From the NCBI GenBank assembly GCA_050485425.1, contig JBJHBJ010000004.1, forward strand, positions 1 to 64,000: DNA of 64,000 nucleotides, written 5' to 3'. A program made the position numbers and the translations under genes. The notes beneath the pieces are model-generated. The model was not told the DNA's origin and did no database searches. It was given only the letters and a program-made list of their open reading frames with translations. Source of the DNA: LSCE01 sp050485425. GTDB lineage: Bacteria > Pseudomonadota > Gammaproteobacteria > Nitrococcales > Aquisalimonadaceae. The first letter of the stretch is position 1. The number at the start of each line of letters is the position of its first letter. This document shows, piece by piece, positions 47,720 to 58,634 of the stretch.

Positions 47720-48656
47720 CAAGGTCGTGCATGTGGCCGTAGGCGTGGTCGAGGATGACCGCGGGCGGGTGCTGATTACACGCAGGTCTGACCATGCCCA
47801 TCAGGGAGGGCTCTGGGAGTTTCCCGGCGGGAAGGTGGAAGCGGATGAAACTGTGCAGCAGGCGTTGGGGCGCGAACTCCGGGAGGAACTGGGTATCGAG
47901 CCCGAGGCGCTTGCTCCGCTGATCCGGATTCCCCACGATTACGGCGACAAGCGGGTGTTGCTGGATGTCTGGCGTGTACAGGCCTTCGCCGGTACGCCGG
48001 CAGCGCTGGAAGGCCAGCCGATGATCTGGGTGGCGCCGTCGGAATTGCATGACTATGCCTTCCCCGCCGCCAATCACCCTATCAGCAACGCGCTGGTGCT
48101 ACCCGAACGCTATCTGATCACGCCGGCACCCGTTGATGCCGCCTCCTTTCTGTCGGCCCTGGAGCAGCGCCTGCAGGAAGGCCATCGCCTGATCCAGTTT
48201 CGGGCCCATGACCTGGATGATGCCGCCTACGAGGCAGTGGCCGCGCCCGCGGTGGAGCTGGCCCGGGCGGCGGGTGCACAGTTGTTGCTGAATGCCGACC
48301 CCCGCCTGGCATGGAAGCTGGGGGTGGGAGTCCATCTGCACCACCACCGGCTGATGGCCCTTGCCGCCCGGCCGCTGCCCAAGGGTTACCCGGTGGCGGC
48401 CTCGTGCCATGGTTCGGAGGAACTGGCGCATGCCCTGCGCATCGACGTGGATTTCGTCGTGCTGGGGCCCGTTTCACCTACCCGCAGCCATCCAGGGGAG
48501 GAAGGCATGGGCCTGGAGCGTTTCGCTCGTCTGGTCAGGGATTATCCCCGGCCGGTTTATGCACTGGGCGGCATGACGGAGGAGGACCTGCCAGCGGTGC
48601 GGGATGTCCGGGGACAGGGGATCGCCGCCATTTCAGCGTTCTGGGCCAGTTTGTAA
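47688..48656 (+). CDS. Nudix hydrolase (MutT-type) fused to a ThiE-like domain
   Basis: 322 residues from ATG 47688. N-terminal MutT domain with a complete Nudix box from GGKVEADETVQQALGRELRE to ELGIE (pattern G-x5-E-x7-R-E-U-x-E-E-x-G-U), expected to hydrolyse 8-oxo-dGTP. The C-terminal half (about 140-320) is a thiamine-phosphate-synthase-like TIM barrel with LITPAPVDAASFLSAL, FVVLGPVSPTRSHPG and VYALGGMTEEDL. This fusion is common in gammaproteobacteria beside argJ. It has no assigned thiamine role. A later GTG at 47727 is a possible start. Ends 3 bp from the convergent yacG. Confidence 0.92.
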   Translation: MSASTPNTEADKVVHVAVGVVEDDRGRVLITRRSDHAHQGGLWEFPGGKVEADETVQQALGRELREELGIEPEALAPLIRIPHDYGDKRVLLDVWRVQAFAGTPAALEGQPMIWVAPSELHDYAFPAANHPISNALVLPERYLITPAPVDAASFLSALEQRLQEGHRLIQFRAHDLDDAAYEAVAAPAVELARAAGAQLLLNADPRLAWKLGVGVHLHHHRLMALAARPLPKGYPVAASCHGSEELAHALRIDVDFVVLGPVSPTRSHPGEEGMGLERFARLVRDYPRPVYALGGMTEEDLPAVRDVRGQGIAAISAFWASL

Positions 48657-48659
48657 CCC

Positions 48660-48857
48660 TCAGCGTCCTTCTTCCCCGTCCTTGAACTCGTCCAGCAGTT
48701 CCTCGGGCAGTTCAATACCCGGGATAGTGTTCTCCTCGTTCATCCAGGCACCCAGATCGATCAGTTTGCAGCGTTCGCTGCAGAACGGCCGCCAGCGGGA
48801 GCGCTCGCTCCATTCCACCGGGGCGCGACAGGTCGGGCAATGTATGGTCTGGGTCAT
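48660..48857 (-). CDS. yacG: DNA gyrase inhibitor YacG
   Basis: 65-residue zinc-finger protein that binds GyrB and inhibits gyrase in E. coli. Four cysteines in CPTC and FCSERCKLIDLGAW form the single zinc site; the rest is an acidic tail (ENTIPGIELPEELLDEF). It is last in the pilB-pilC-pilD-coaE-zapD-yacG run, the conserved gammaproteobacterial order. Confidence 0.95.
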   Translation of the reverse strand: MTQTIHCPTCRAPVEWSERSRWRPFCSERCKLIDLGAWMNEENTIPGIELPEELLDEFKDGEEGR

Positions 48858-48895
48858 GGCGCTTCGTCGTGCGTGTCGTCTGTCGGTTGGCCGGA

Positions 48896-49684
48896 TCAGA
48901 GCCCGCAGCAGCGGAGCAGGAAATCCACGTCGCGGGGCGTCTGGGACGGGCGGTCGCCGTTCGGTGCCTGTTCCATGAACCGCACCGTGATGAAATGCTT
49001 GCTACCGCTGATCTCCGCGAAATGCGGGCTGTCCGGCGGTAGCTCCACGCAAATCAGCTGGTAGGTATTGCCCTTCTCCAGATTGCGCTGGTAGATGCCG
49101 TCACGGGCCGTCTGGTTGCGTGGGACGGCGCTGTCCCGGATCAGCTGCAGGATCAGCTGCGAGGACTGGCGAACCGTGTCGAGTACCGAGAACCAGTCCT
49201 CCAGCGCCTGACGCCGCAGTTCCGGCGGTCGGCGCAGCCAGCGGTGGTAACCCGGAAGATCGAAGGCGCAGGTGCCGCCGGCAATGCCGCTGCGCTGCAT
49301 GATGCTGGCAAGGAACTCATCCTGGCGCAACGGCCCGCCCAGCGGGCCATTGTGCAGGCGCAGCCGCTCGAGCAGGCTGTCGCACTGATCGACGATGTAC
49401 TGGAGACGGTCCGCGTCGACGCTGGGGTTGTCCTTCAGTTGCTGCAGCGTTCCGGTGACCCGTTCCAGTTCCTTGATCAGCTCGGATTTGAGATCGCCCC
49501 GCGCGAGCACTTCCAGCACGTCGGCCAGCGTGGCGATGGCCAGGCGGCTATGCCATTCCTCGTCACCCGCGATTGCGAAGCGGCTCTGTTCGAACAGGAA
49601 TTCGAGCCGCATCAGCGTGCGGATGCGCTCGTTCAGTGGTTGTTCGAAGCGCAGCGCGTTCTCGTCGATCTGGCCTCCGCGCAT
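48896..49684 (-). CDS. zapD: Cell division protein ZapD
   Basis: FtsZ-bundling Z-ring stabiliser that binds the FtsZ C-terminal peptide. 262 residues, mostly helical at the N-terminus (FEQPLNERIRTLMRLEFLFEQ) with a mixed beta domain later (NTYQLICVELPPDSPHFAEISGSKHFITVRF, outline). Family signatures are RTLMRLEFLF and GGTCAFDLPGYHRWL. Lies between coaE and yacG as in E. coli. Confidence 0.95.
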   Translation of the reverse strand: MRGGQIDENALRFEQPLNERIRTLMRLEFLFEQSRFAIAGDEEWHSRLAIATLADVLEVLARGDLKSELIKELERVTGTLQQLKDNPSVDADRLQYIVDQCDSLLERLRLHNGPLGGPLRQDEFLASIMQRSGIAGGTCAFDLPGYHRWLRRPPELRRQALEDWFSVLDTVRQSSQLILQLIRDSAVPRNQTARDGIYQRNLEKGNTYQLICVELPPDSPHFAEISGSKHFITVRFMEQAPNGDRPSQTPRDVDFLLRCCGL

Positions 49685-49735
49685 CAGTCATCCTTCAGTG
49701 CCCGTTTCGACCATTGTCGCGCACGTTCGCTGATC

Positions 49736-50353
49736 TTACCAAGTGGTGCGGCCGGCCAGCTCCAGATACCTGCGATGAAGGGCATCGACACGGGCGTCGA
49801 GTTCCTGCAGGGACGTGGTATTGTCCAGCACGTCATCGGCGCGCGCCAGTCGCTGCTGGCGGCTGGCCTGGGCGGCCAGAATTGCCTTGGCCTGTTCTTC
49901 GCTGCTGCCGTCCCGCGCCGTCAGGCGCTGGATCTGAACGGATTCCGGAACGTCTACCACCAGCACGCGGTCGACCAGATCCACCAGTCCGCCTTCCACC
50001 AGCAGTGGCACGACGAGCACCGCGTAAGGCCCGGGGGACGTTTCCACACGCTGGAGCAGCCAGTCACGGATTCTGGGGTGGAGGATGTGCTCCAGGCGTC
50101 GGCGCGCCTCGGTATCGCCGAAAACCTGCCGGCGCAGTGCTGCGCGGTCCAGCGTTCCGTCCTCCTGGACGATGTGTGCCCCGAATTCACGCACCAGCTC
50201 TTCGAGCGCCGGCTGGCCGGGCTCCACCACCGCGCGCGCGGCGATGTCGGCGTCGATGATGTCGGCGCCCAGTGCCTTGAGACGATCTGACACAGCCGTC
50301 TTGCCACTGGCGATGCCACCGGTCAGCCCCACCGTATAGGTGCGTTTATGCAT
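49736..50353 (-). CDS. coaE: Dephospho-CoA kinase
   Basis: Last enzyme of coenzyme A synthesis, phosphorylating dephospho-CoA at the ribose 3'-OH. ATG 50353 overlaps the pilD stop (TGATG) and gives 205 residues. P-loop GLTGGIASGKTAVS, the DIIDADIAARAVVEPG CoA-binding segment, and VVPLLVEGGLVDLVDRVLVVD. A much longer open frame running back through pilD is a false extension. Confidence 0.96.
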   Translation of the reverse strand: MHKRTYTVGLTGGIASGKTAVSDRLKALGADIIDADIAARAVVEPGQPALEELVREFGAHIVQEDGTLDRAALRRQVFGDTEARRRLEHILHPRIRDWLLQRVETSPGPYAVLVVPLLVEGGLVDLVDRVLVVDVPESVQIQRLTARDGSSEEQAKAILAAQASRQQRLARADDVLDNTTSLQELDARVDALHRRYLELAGRTTW

Positions 50354-51222
50354 CAGCCCAGACCCGACCAGCGAAGATAGGCGCCCACCAGCGTATCTTC
50401 CCAGAGCAGAGCCAGCCAGCCAGCGCCGGCCAGGTAGGGGCCGAAGGGGATCGGCAACTGGCGGTCGCGCCCCAGCGCGAGAATCATGGTAATGCCCGCT
50501 ACTGCGCCGACCAGCGCAGATAGCAGGATGATCACCGGGAGAGCGCTCCATCCCAGCCAGGCGCCCAGCAGGGCGAGCAGCTTGAAGTCGCCGTAGCCCA
50601 TGCCTTCCTTGCCGGTCGCCAGGCGGAAGGCGTGGTAGACCAGCCACAGGCTGAGGTAGCCGGCGATCGCACCGAGTATGGCGTCGACGGGGGCGGCGAA
50701 CACCGGCACCAGGCTGAACGCAAGGCCAAGCCAGAGGCCGGGCAGCGTGATGGAATCCGGCAGCAGTTGGGTATCGAGATCGATGCCGGAGAGGGCGATC
50801 AGGATCCAGGTCAGCGCCAGCCCCGCGGCCAGTTCCCAGCCCCAGCCGAACTGCCAGGCGACGACGGCGGAGAGACAGGCGGTGAGCAGTTCCACCAGCG
50901 GATAGCGGATACTGATACGCGTCCCACAGCGGCTGCAGCGGCCCCGCAGCGCCAGCCAGCTGACCACCGGGATGTTCTCCCAGGCACGGATACGGTGCCC
51001 GCAGGACGGGCAATGGGAGGCCGGGCGGGCCAGGCCGATACGCTCGCCGGTATCGGCCGGTGGTTGGGTGCCCAGGGTTTCGTGTGCCTGCTGCCGCCAT
51101 TCCTGCTCCAGCATGCGCGGCAACCGCAGAATCACGACATTCAGGAAGCTGCCGACCAGCAGGCCGAGCACGAAAACCAGGGCGACAAGCAGCGTCGGCG
51201 ACGCGGCGACCAGCGTTATCAA
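50353..51222 (-). CDS. pilD: Type IV prepilin peptidase/N-methyltransferase PilD
   Basis: Inner-membrane aspartyl protease that cleaves and N-methylates type IV prepilins and type II pseudopilins. 289 residues beginning at an unusual TTG (51222) two bases from the pilC stop. An N-terminal membrane helix (SFLNVVILRLPRM) precedes a cytosolic zinc domain with Cys71, Cys74, Cys96, Cys99. The catalytic aspartates follow in GIDLDTQLLPD (Asp148) and GYGDFKLL (Asp212). Upstream of coaE. Confidence 0.95.
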   Translation of the reverse strand: MITLVAASPTLLVALVFVLGLLVGSFLNVVILRLPRMLEQEWRQQAHETLGTQPPADTGERIGLARPASHCPSCGHRIRAWENIPVVSWLALRGRCSRCGTRISIRYPLVELLTACLSAVVAWQFGWGWELAAGLALTWILIALSGIDLDTQLLPDSITLPGLWLGLAFSLVPVFAAPVDAILGAIAGYLSLWLVYHAFRLATGKEGMGYGDFKLLALLGAWLGWSALPVIILLSALVGAVAGITMILALGRDRQLPIPFGPYLAGAGWLALLWEDTLVGAYLRWSGLG

Positions 51223-51223
51223 A

Positions 51224-52447
51224 TCAGATCACCTGACCCATCTGGAAGATCGGCAGGTACATGGCGACGACCAGGCCGCCCACCAGTACGCCGAGGATGA
51301 CCATGATCATCGGCTCCAGCAGGCTGCTGAGGCTGTCAATCATGTTGTCCACCTCTTCCTCGTAGAAGTCCGCCACCTTGGCCAGCATGCTGTCCAGGGA
51401 GCCGGATTCCTCGCCGATGGCGGTCATCTGGATCACCATGTTCGGGAACAGGTTGGTCAGTTTCATGGCCACCTGCAACTGCTGGCCGCTGGCCACCTGG
51501 TCACGCATGTCCATGACCGCGTCGGCATAGACCACGTTGCCGGTAGCGCCTGCCACCGACTCCAGCGCTTCGACCAGCGGCACGCCGGCGGCGAACATGG
51601 TGGAGAGGGTGCGTGCGTAGCGGGCGATGGCGGCCTTGTGCAGGATCACGCCGATCACCGGGAGCTTCAGCGACATGCGTTGCAGGAAATGGGTGACCGC
51701 CGGGTATCGTTTCTTCGCCTCTATGAAAAGCAGTATGCCGGCGACCAGACCGATCAGCATGTACAGGCCGTAGTCCTGCATCAGATAGGAGAGGCTCAGA
51801 ACGAACTGCGTGAACACCGGCAGATCGGCACCAAACCCGGTAAACAGGGATTCGAACTGGGGAACGACGAAGTACAGCAGGATAGCCGTTACCGCGAAAG
51901 CCACGACCAGCACAGCAGCGGGGTAGAACAGCGCCTTCTTGATCTTCTTCTTGATCGATTCGGTTTTTTCCAGATACGTGGCCAGCTTGTCCAGCAGGGT
52001 ATCCAGCACGCCGGCGGACTCGCCGGCTTCCACCAGGTTGCAGAACAGTTCGTTGAAGTAGCGGGGATGCTTGGCCAGTGCCTCGCTGAGGTTGGTGCCG
52101 CCTTCCACGTCGGTCTTGATGTCCATCACCAGCGTCTGCATGGCCGGATTCTCGTGGCCGCGGCCAACGATATCCAGGCCCTGCACCAGGGGGACGCCGG
52201 CGCCCATCATGGTCGCCAGCTGGCGGCTGAACACCGCGATGTCGCCGGCGGTGATCTTCTTCTTGCGCTTGCCCATGGAGGCCAGCGCCGATTTCTTGCG
52301 GACGGCCTTGGGTGCGATGCCCTGGCGGCGGAGCTCCGCCTTCATCAGCGTCACATTGGCCGCCTGGGCCTCTCCCTTGACCTTCTCGCCGCGCTTGTCC
52401 GTTCCTTCCCATACGAACGTGGGAAGCTTGGCCGCCTTCTGTGCCAT
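51224..52447 (-). CDS. pilC: Type IV pilus inner-membrane platform protein PilC
   Basis: Polytopic platform protein of the type IV pilus (GspF superfamily) that couples the PilB motor to pilin assembly. 407 residues: N-terminal cytosolic segment (FVWEGTDKRGEKVKGE), then two homologous T2SSF domains with three transmembrane helices in all. Motifs FSRQLATMMGAGVPLVQGLD and the repeat YARTLSTMFAAGVPLVEALE, ending with LLEPMIMVILGVLVGGLVVAMYLPIFQ (outline). 20 bp downstream of pilB. Confidence 0.96.
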   Translation of the reverse strand: MAQKAAKLPTFVWEGTDKRGEKVKGEAQAANVTLMKAELRRQGIAPKAVRKKSALASMGKRKKKITAGDIAVFSRQLATMMGAGVPLVQGLDIVGRGHENPAMQTLVMDIKTDVEGGTNLSEALAKHPRYFNELFCNLVEAGESAGVLDTLLDKLATYLEKTESIKKKIKKALFYPAAVLVVAFAVTAILLYFVVPQFESLFTGFGADLPVFTQFVLSLSYLMQDYGLYMLIGLVAGILLFIEAKKRYPAVTHFLQRMSLKLPVIGVILHKAAIARYARTLSTMFAAGVPLVEALESVAGATGNVVYADAVMDMRDQVASGQQLQVAMKLTNLFPNMVIQMTAIGEESGSLDSMLAKVADFYEEEVDNMIDSLSSLLEPMIMVILGVLVGGLVVAMYLPIFQMGQVI

Positions 52448-52467
52448 TGTTGTTGTCCCTTGCTGGT

Positions 52468-54192
52468 TTAGTCCTTGGTCACGCGATTGATTTCATCGAT
52501 GCTGGTCATGCCCGCCAGTACCTTCTTCAGGCCGGAACGGCGAAGGTCATCGATGCCTTCCTTTTCCGCTTGATGAGCGAGCTGCAGGGAGTTTCCGCCT
52601 TCCATGATGATCCGGCCCATGTCTTCGGACACCGGCATGACCTGATAGATGCCCACCCGTCCCTTGTAGCCCAGCGCGCACTGGTCGCAGCCTTTGGGGG
52701 CATAGATGGTGGGATTTTCCGCCAGGTCAGCCTCGGTGAAGCCCTCTTCCAGCAGCGCTTCGCGGGGAACGTCTACGGGCTCCTTGCAGTTGTTGCAGAG
52801 ACGGCGGGCCAGGCGCTGCGCGATGATCAGGTGCACCGAGGAGGCGATGTTGTAGGGAGGCACCCCCATGTTGGCAAGACGGGTCAGCGTCTGGGGCGCG
52901 TCATTGGTATGCAGCGTGGAGAGAACCAGGTGACCGGTCTGGGCGGCCTTCACCGCGATCTCGGCCGTCTCCAGGTCGCGGATTTCCCCCACCATGATCA
53001 CGTCCGGATCCTGGCGAAGGAAGGCGCGCAGCGCAGAGGCGAATGTCAGGCCCGCCTTGACGTTCAGGTTGACCTGATTGATGCCCTGCAGGTTGATTTC
53101 CACCGGATCCTCGACCGTGGAGATATTCCGGTCTTCGGTGTTCAGGATGTTCAGCGCGGTATACAGCGACACCGTCTTGCCGCTACCGGTCGGGCCGGTG
53201 ACCAGCACCATGCCGTAGGGTTTGGCGATGGCGTCCATGAACCGCTGCTTCTGGAGCTCCTCGTAGCCCAGCACGTCGATGCCCAGCATCGCGCTGCTGG
53301 GGTCGAGGATACGCAGCACGATCTTCTCGCCGAACAGTGTGGGGCAGGAGTTCACACGAAAATCGATGGCCCGCTTCTTGGAGAGCTTCATCTTGATGCG
53401 GCCGTCCTGCGGCACGCGGCGTTCGGCGATGTCCATTCTGGACATGACCTTCAGGCGGGCGGAGATACGCGGCGCCAGCCCGAGCGGCGGGCTGGCAACG
53501 TTGCGCAGCATGCCGTCCTGCCGGAAACGCACGCGAAAGGCTTTCTCGTAGGGCTCGAAGTGGATGTCCGACGCCCCCTTCTTGATGGCGTCCAGCAGAA
53601 CCTTGTTGACGAAACGAACCACCGGAGCGTCATCCGCCTCGCTCTCGGAAACATCTCCGGCCGGCCCTTCGGTTTCGTCGCCGGCGGAGATGGCGAGGTT
53701 GTCAAGGTCCTCGTCCAGTTCCTCGGCACCGAAACCGGTGTCCTGGGCGTCCATGGCCTTGTCGATGGCGCGCGTGAGCTTGTCCTGCTCGACCAGCACC
53801 GGATCGGTGGTCAGGCCGCAATGGAACTTGAACTCGTCCAGCGCATCGAGATTGGTGGGATCGGAGACACCGACGAACAGACGTTTGCCGCGCTTGAACA
53901 GAGGGAGGGCGTGATGCTGACGGATCAGCTTCTCGCTGACCAGCCCGGTGATCGCGCTATCCAGTTCCATGCAGTTGAGATCGAGCAAGGGTACGCCGAA
54001 CTCGGCGGATGCCGCACCGGCCAGGTCGGCCGCGGTTACAATCTTCTGTTCGACCAGGAAGGCAACCAACGGCTGCTTGGCCTTGCGGGCGGCGTCGATG
54101 GCGTTCTTCGCCGCTTCCTCCTCGACCAGTCCATCCCTGACCAGACGGCCCGCGAGGCCGCTGAGCCTGATTGTCGGGTTCGCAATCGCCAT
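52468..54192 (-). CDS. pilB: Type IV pilus extension ATPase PilB
   Basis: Hexameric motor powering pilus extension. 574 residues: an N-terminal MshEN/T2SSE_N domain (about 10-150) of the type that in relatives binds cyclic di-GMP or FimX-class partners. The ATPase core carries Walker A VTGPTGSGKTVSLYTAL, an Asp box in ISTVEDPVEINL, and Walker B DPDVIMVGEIRDLETAEIA, plus a tetracysteine zinc site (CNNCKEP and CDQCALGYKG). No pilA prepilin gene is adjacent. Confidence 0.96.
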   Translation of the reverse strand: MAIANPTIRLSGLAGRLVRDGLVEEEAAKNAIDAARKAKQPLVAFLVEQKIVTAADLAGAASAEFGVPLLDLNCMELDSAITGLVSEKLIRQHHALPLFKRGKRLFVGVSDPTNLDALDEFKFHCGLTTDPVLVEQDKLTRAIDKAMDAQDTGFGAEELDEDLDNLAISAGDETEGPAGDVSESEADDAPVVRFVNKVLLDAIKKGASDIHFEPYEKAFRVRFRQDGMLRNVASPPLGLAPRISARLKVMSRMDIAERRVPQDGRIKMKLSKKRAIDFRVNSCPTLFGEKIVLRILDPSSAMLGIDVLGYEELQKQRFMDAIAKPYGMVLVTGPTGSGKTVSLYTALNILNTEDRNISTVEDPVEINLQGINQVNLNVKAGLTFASALRAFLRQDPDVIMVGEIRDLETAEIAVKAAQTGHLVLSTLHTNDAPQTLTRLANMGVPPYNIASSVHLIIAQRLARRLCNNCKEPVDVPREALLEEGFTEADLAENPTIYAPKGCDQCALGYKGRVGIYQVMPVSEDMGRIIMEGGNSLQLAHQAEKEGIDDLRRSGLKKVLAGMTSIDEINRVTKD

Positions 54193-54418
54193 TCACTTTG
54201 CTCTTATCGTCATCGCCGCGTTCACGCGCCCGGCTCCGTGACTGCTTCCCTGGAAAACGGACGGGGCGGACGGCGGCTGCAGACAGTTGAATGCACTATA
54301 AACTAAGGCATTGATTGAACGAAACGATAGCAAGGGCGAATTCGCGGGACTGTGACGTGGACCGCGAATTGCCAACGTGACGATGTCGGAGCGCGCTAGG
54401 GAATTGTTCAGCGCTTCC
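54193..54418 (-). other. Intergenic region between acetoacetyl-CoA synthetase and pilB
   Basis: No gene is seen. On the minus strand a -10-like TATAGT (54300-54295) lies about 100 bp before pilB, with a weak -35. An imperfect inverted repeat joins 54335-54347 (GGCGAATTCGCGG) and 54362-54373 (CCGCGAATTGCC), 12 paired bases with one bulged G and a 14-base loop. It lies 45 bp past the synthetase stop and has no T-run. Confidence 0.45.
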
Positions 54419-56398
<1,980 letters not shown>

Positions 56399-56427
56399 GC
56401 GGCGTGTCTCTCGAAGGTTGTCGGGTT

Positions 56428-57210
56428 CTACTGCATGTGCCAGCCGTGGCTGACGACGATGGACTGGCCGGTCAGCGCGTTGCTGGGGAAGGCTGCCAGG
56501 TGCACGGCCAGATCGGCCACGTCTTCCAGCGTGGTGAACTCGTGGTCGACGGTGTTCTTCAGCATGATATTGCGGATCACCTCTTCTTCCGAGATGCCGA
56601 ATTCCTTCGCCTGTTCCGGGATCTGTTTCTCCACCAGGGGCGTGCGTACGAAACCCGGGCAGATGATGTTGGAGCGCACCCCGTGTGCCGCACCTTCCTT
56701 CGCCACGGCGCGGCACAGGCCGAGCAGGCCGTGCTTGGCGGCAACGTAAGGTGCTTTCAGCGGCGACGCTTCCTTGGAGTGTACCGAACCCATGTACAGC
56801 ATGCTGCCGCCGCGGCCGCCGGCGTACATGTGGCGCAGGCTGGCGCGGGTCAGCAGGAAGGCGCCGTCCAGGTGCACCGAGAGCACCTTGCGCCAGTCGG
56901 CGTAATCCAGCTTGTCCAGCGGGTCGATATGCTGGATGCCGGCATTGGCCATGGCGATGTCCAGCCCGCCGAGCTGTTCGACGGTGGCGTCCACGCCCGC
57001 GTTGACCGCGTCCTCGTCAGTGACGTCCATGGTCACGGCGAGCGCCTTGCCGCCGGCATTCCTGATTGCGGCGGCCGCTTCCTCCGCGGTGGCCGCGTCC
57101 AGGTCGGCGATGGCGACGCTTGCCCCCTCCCTGGCGTAGGCTTCCGCGATGGCGCGGCCAATCCCCCGACCGGCCCCGGTGACCAGGGCCACTTTGTCTG
57201 CTAGGCGCAT
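56428..57210 (-). CDS. bdhA: 3-hydroxybutyrate dehydrogenase
   Basis: NAD-dependent short-chain dehydrogenase oxidising (R)-3-hydroxybutyrate to acetoacetate. ATG 57210 is chosen since AAGGAGG (57225-57219) ends 8 bases upstream; ATG 57216 would leave only 2. 260 residues: cofactor loop TGAGRGIG (11-18), NAG near 89-91, catalytic Ser142, Tyr155, Lys159 (YVAAKHG). The BDH-specific region CPGFVRTPLVEKQI continues with a helical lid ending MLKNTVDHEFTTLEDVADLA, closely like known BdhA enzymes. It is 21 bp after dctM. Confidence 0.92.
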   Translation of the reverse strand: MRLADKVALVTGAGRGIGRAIAEAYAREGASVAIADLDAATAEEAAAAIRNAGGKALAVTMDVTDEDAVNAGVDATVEQLGGLDIAMANAGIQHIDPLDKLDYADWRKVLSVHLDGAFLLTRASLRHMYAGGRGGSMLYMGSVHSKEASPLKAPYVAAKHGLLGLCRAVAKEGAAHGVRSNIICPGFVRTPLVEKQIPEQAKEFGISEEEVIRNIMLKNTVDHEFTTLEDVADLAVHLAAFPSNALTGQSIVVSHGWHMQ

Positions 57211-57231
57211 CTGCATAGCCTCCTTCGGCAA

Positions 57232-58602
57232 TTATCGACCACCGTACATTTCCTGGGGCAGCCAGGTGGCGAGCGGTTCAAACCAGAACACCAGCATCAG
57301 CCCCAGCAACTGCAGGGCAACGAATGGCGCAACCCCTACGTAGATATCCCTCGTCCGAATGCCCGGCGGACACACGCCCTTGATGTAGAACAGCGCGAAG
57401 CCGACCGGTGGCGTGAGGAACGAGGTCTGCAGGCAGATCGCGAACAGGATGGCGAACCATACGGGATCGACCCCCAGACTGAAAACCACCGGTGCGACCA
57501 GCGGCAGGATGATCAGCGTGATCTCCACCCAGTCCAGGAAGAAACCGAGCAGGAAGACCACGAACAGGATGGTCAGCACGATGCCGGTTTCGCCAAAGGG
57601 CAGGCCGGTGATGGCCGAGCGCACCACGTCATCGCCTCCGAGCCCACGCAGCACCGAGGCAAAGATCGTGGCGCCGATGAAAATGGCGAAGATGAACGCC
57701 GTGGTGCGGCTGGTCTGGTACACGGCATCCGCAAGTACGCGATAGTTCAGGCTGCGATTGAAAAGGGCGAGCAGAATGGCGCCCAGTGCGCCGACCGCCG
57801 ACGCTTCCGTGGTGGTTGCAAAACCGGTGAAGATCGAGCCCAGTACCGCGATGATCAGCCCGAGCGGCGGCAGCACGGCCAGGAAAACGTCAATGAAGGC
57901 GCGGATATTCAGCGGCCTCCGGTCAGCAGGCGCCGGTGCCAGGTCTTTCTTGATATAGGCGGCGACCAGGATGTAAACGATGTACATCAGGCCGAGCATG
58001 ATGCCCGGCACCAGCGCACCCATGAACAGCCGGCCCACCGATGCGTCGGGTGTGCCCAGCCGGTCGGCCATCAGCACCAGCATGATGCTCGGCGGCACCA
58101 GGATGCCCAGCGTGCCCACCGAGCAGGCCGTGCCCACCGCGAGCGACTTGTTGTAGCGGGCAGCCATCATCGGCCCGAGCGAGAGCATGCCCAGCAGCAC
58201 CACCGACGCACCGACGATGCCGGTGGAGGCGGCAAGCAACACGCCGACGATGACCACGGTGATCGCATAGCCGCCACGCAGCCCGCCCAGCACCGTCACC
58301 AGGGATTTCATCAGCCGCTCGGCAATGCCGGAGCGGTCCAGCATGATGCCCATGAAAATGAACAGGGGCAGCGCCACCATGAGCTCGTTCGCCACGATGC
58401 CGTAGATGCGCCGGTCCAGCACGCCCATGGTGCCGCCCCAGGTGAACCAGATGTCCGACTGGAAGTACTCCACCAGCACATGGCCGATGATCGCGAACAG
58501 AAAGCCGATGCCTGCCAGGGACCAGGCTACCGGGAAGCCCAGCAATAACAGCCCCATGAAGCTGGCAAACATGGCGATGACCAACAGTTCTTCCGTACCC
58601 AC
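57232..58602 (-). CDS. dctM: TRAP transporter large permease DctM
   Basis: Large membrane subunit of a tripartite ATP-independent periplasmic transporter, performing Na+-coupled elevator transport. 456 residues and about twelve hydrophobic segments, starting at GTG 58602. DctM signatures: VANELMVALPLFIFMGIML, GASVVLLGMLSLGPMMAARY, SVGTLGILVPPSIMLVL, FATTTEASAVGALGAI, and LTPPVGFALFYIKG near the end. This belongs to the longer mannitol/chloroaromatic-type DctM group. 32 bp downstream of dctQ. Confidence 0.95.
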   Translation of the reverse strand: MGTEELLVIAMFASFMGLLLLGFPVAWSLAGIGFLFAIIGHVLVEYFQSDIWFTWGGTMGVLDRRIYGIVANELMVALPLFIFMGIMLDRSGIAERLMKSLVTVLGGLRGGYAITVVIVGVLLAASTGIVGASVVLLGMLSLGPMMAARYNKSLAVGTACSVGTLGILVPPSIMLVLMADRLGTPDASVGRLFMGALVPGIMLGLMYIVYILVAAYIKKDLAPAPADRRPLNIRAFIDVFLAVLPPLGLIIAVLGSIFTGFATTTEASAVGALGAILLALFNRSLNYRVLADAVYQTSRTTAFIFAIFIGATIFASVLRGLGGDDVVRSAITGLPFGETGIVLTILFVVFLLGFFLDWVEITLIILPLVAPVVFSLGVDPVWFAILFAICLQTSFLTPPVGFALFYIKGVCPPGIRTRDIYVGVAPFVALQLLGLMLVFWFEPLATWLPQEMYGGR

Positions 58603-58634
58603 GTAATCCGCGCCTCTTTATGCAGGTCTGATTG

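Noticed and set aside
47000..48656. Nudix/ThiE protein as a thiamine biosynthesis enzyme
   Set aside because: The ThiE-like half occurs as a standard fusion beside argJ in gammaproteobacteria and no thi genes are near; function called only as Nudix fusion.
49736..51100. Long version of coaE (454 codons)
   Set aside because: The extra N-terminal part is pilD read in another frame; CoaE proper starts at 50353 with its P-loop at the expected position.
50632..54306. Plus-strand frames (about 222, 499 and 621 codons) opposite pilD, pilC and pilB
   Set aside because: Antisense to three genes with intact catalytic residues; composition is His/Gln/Asp rich and lacks motifs.
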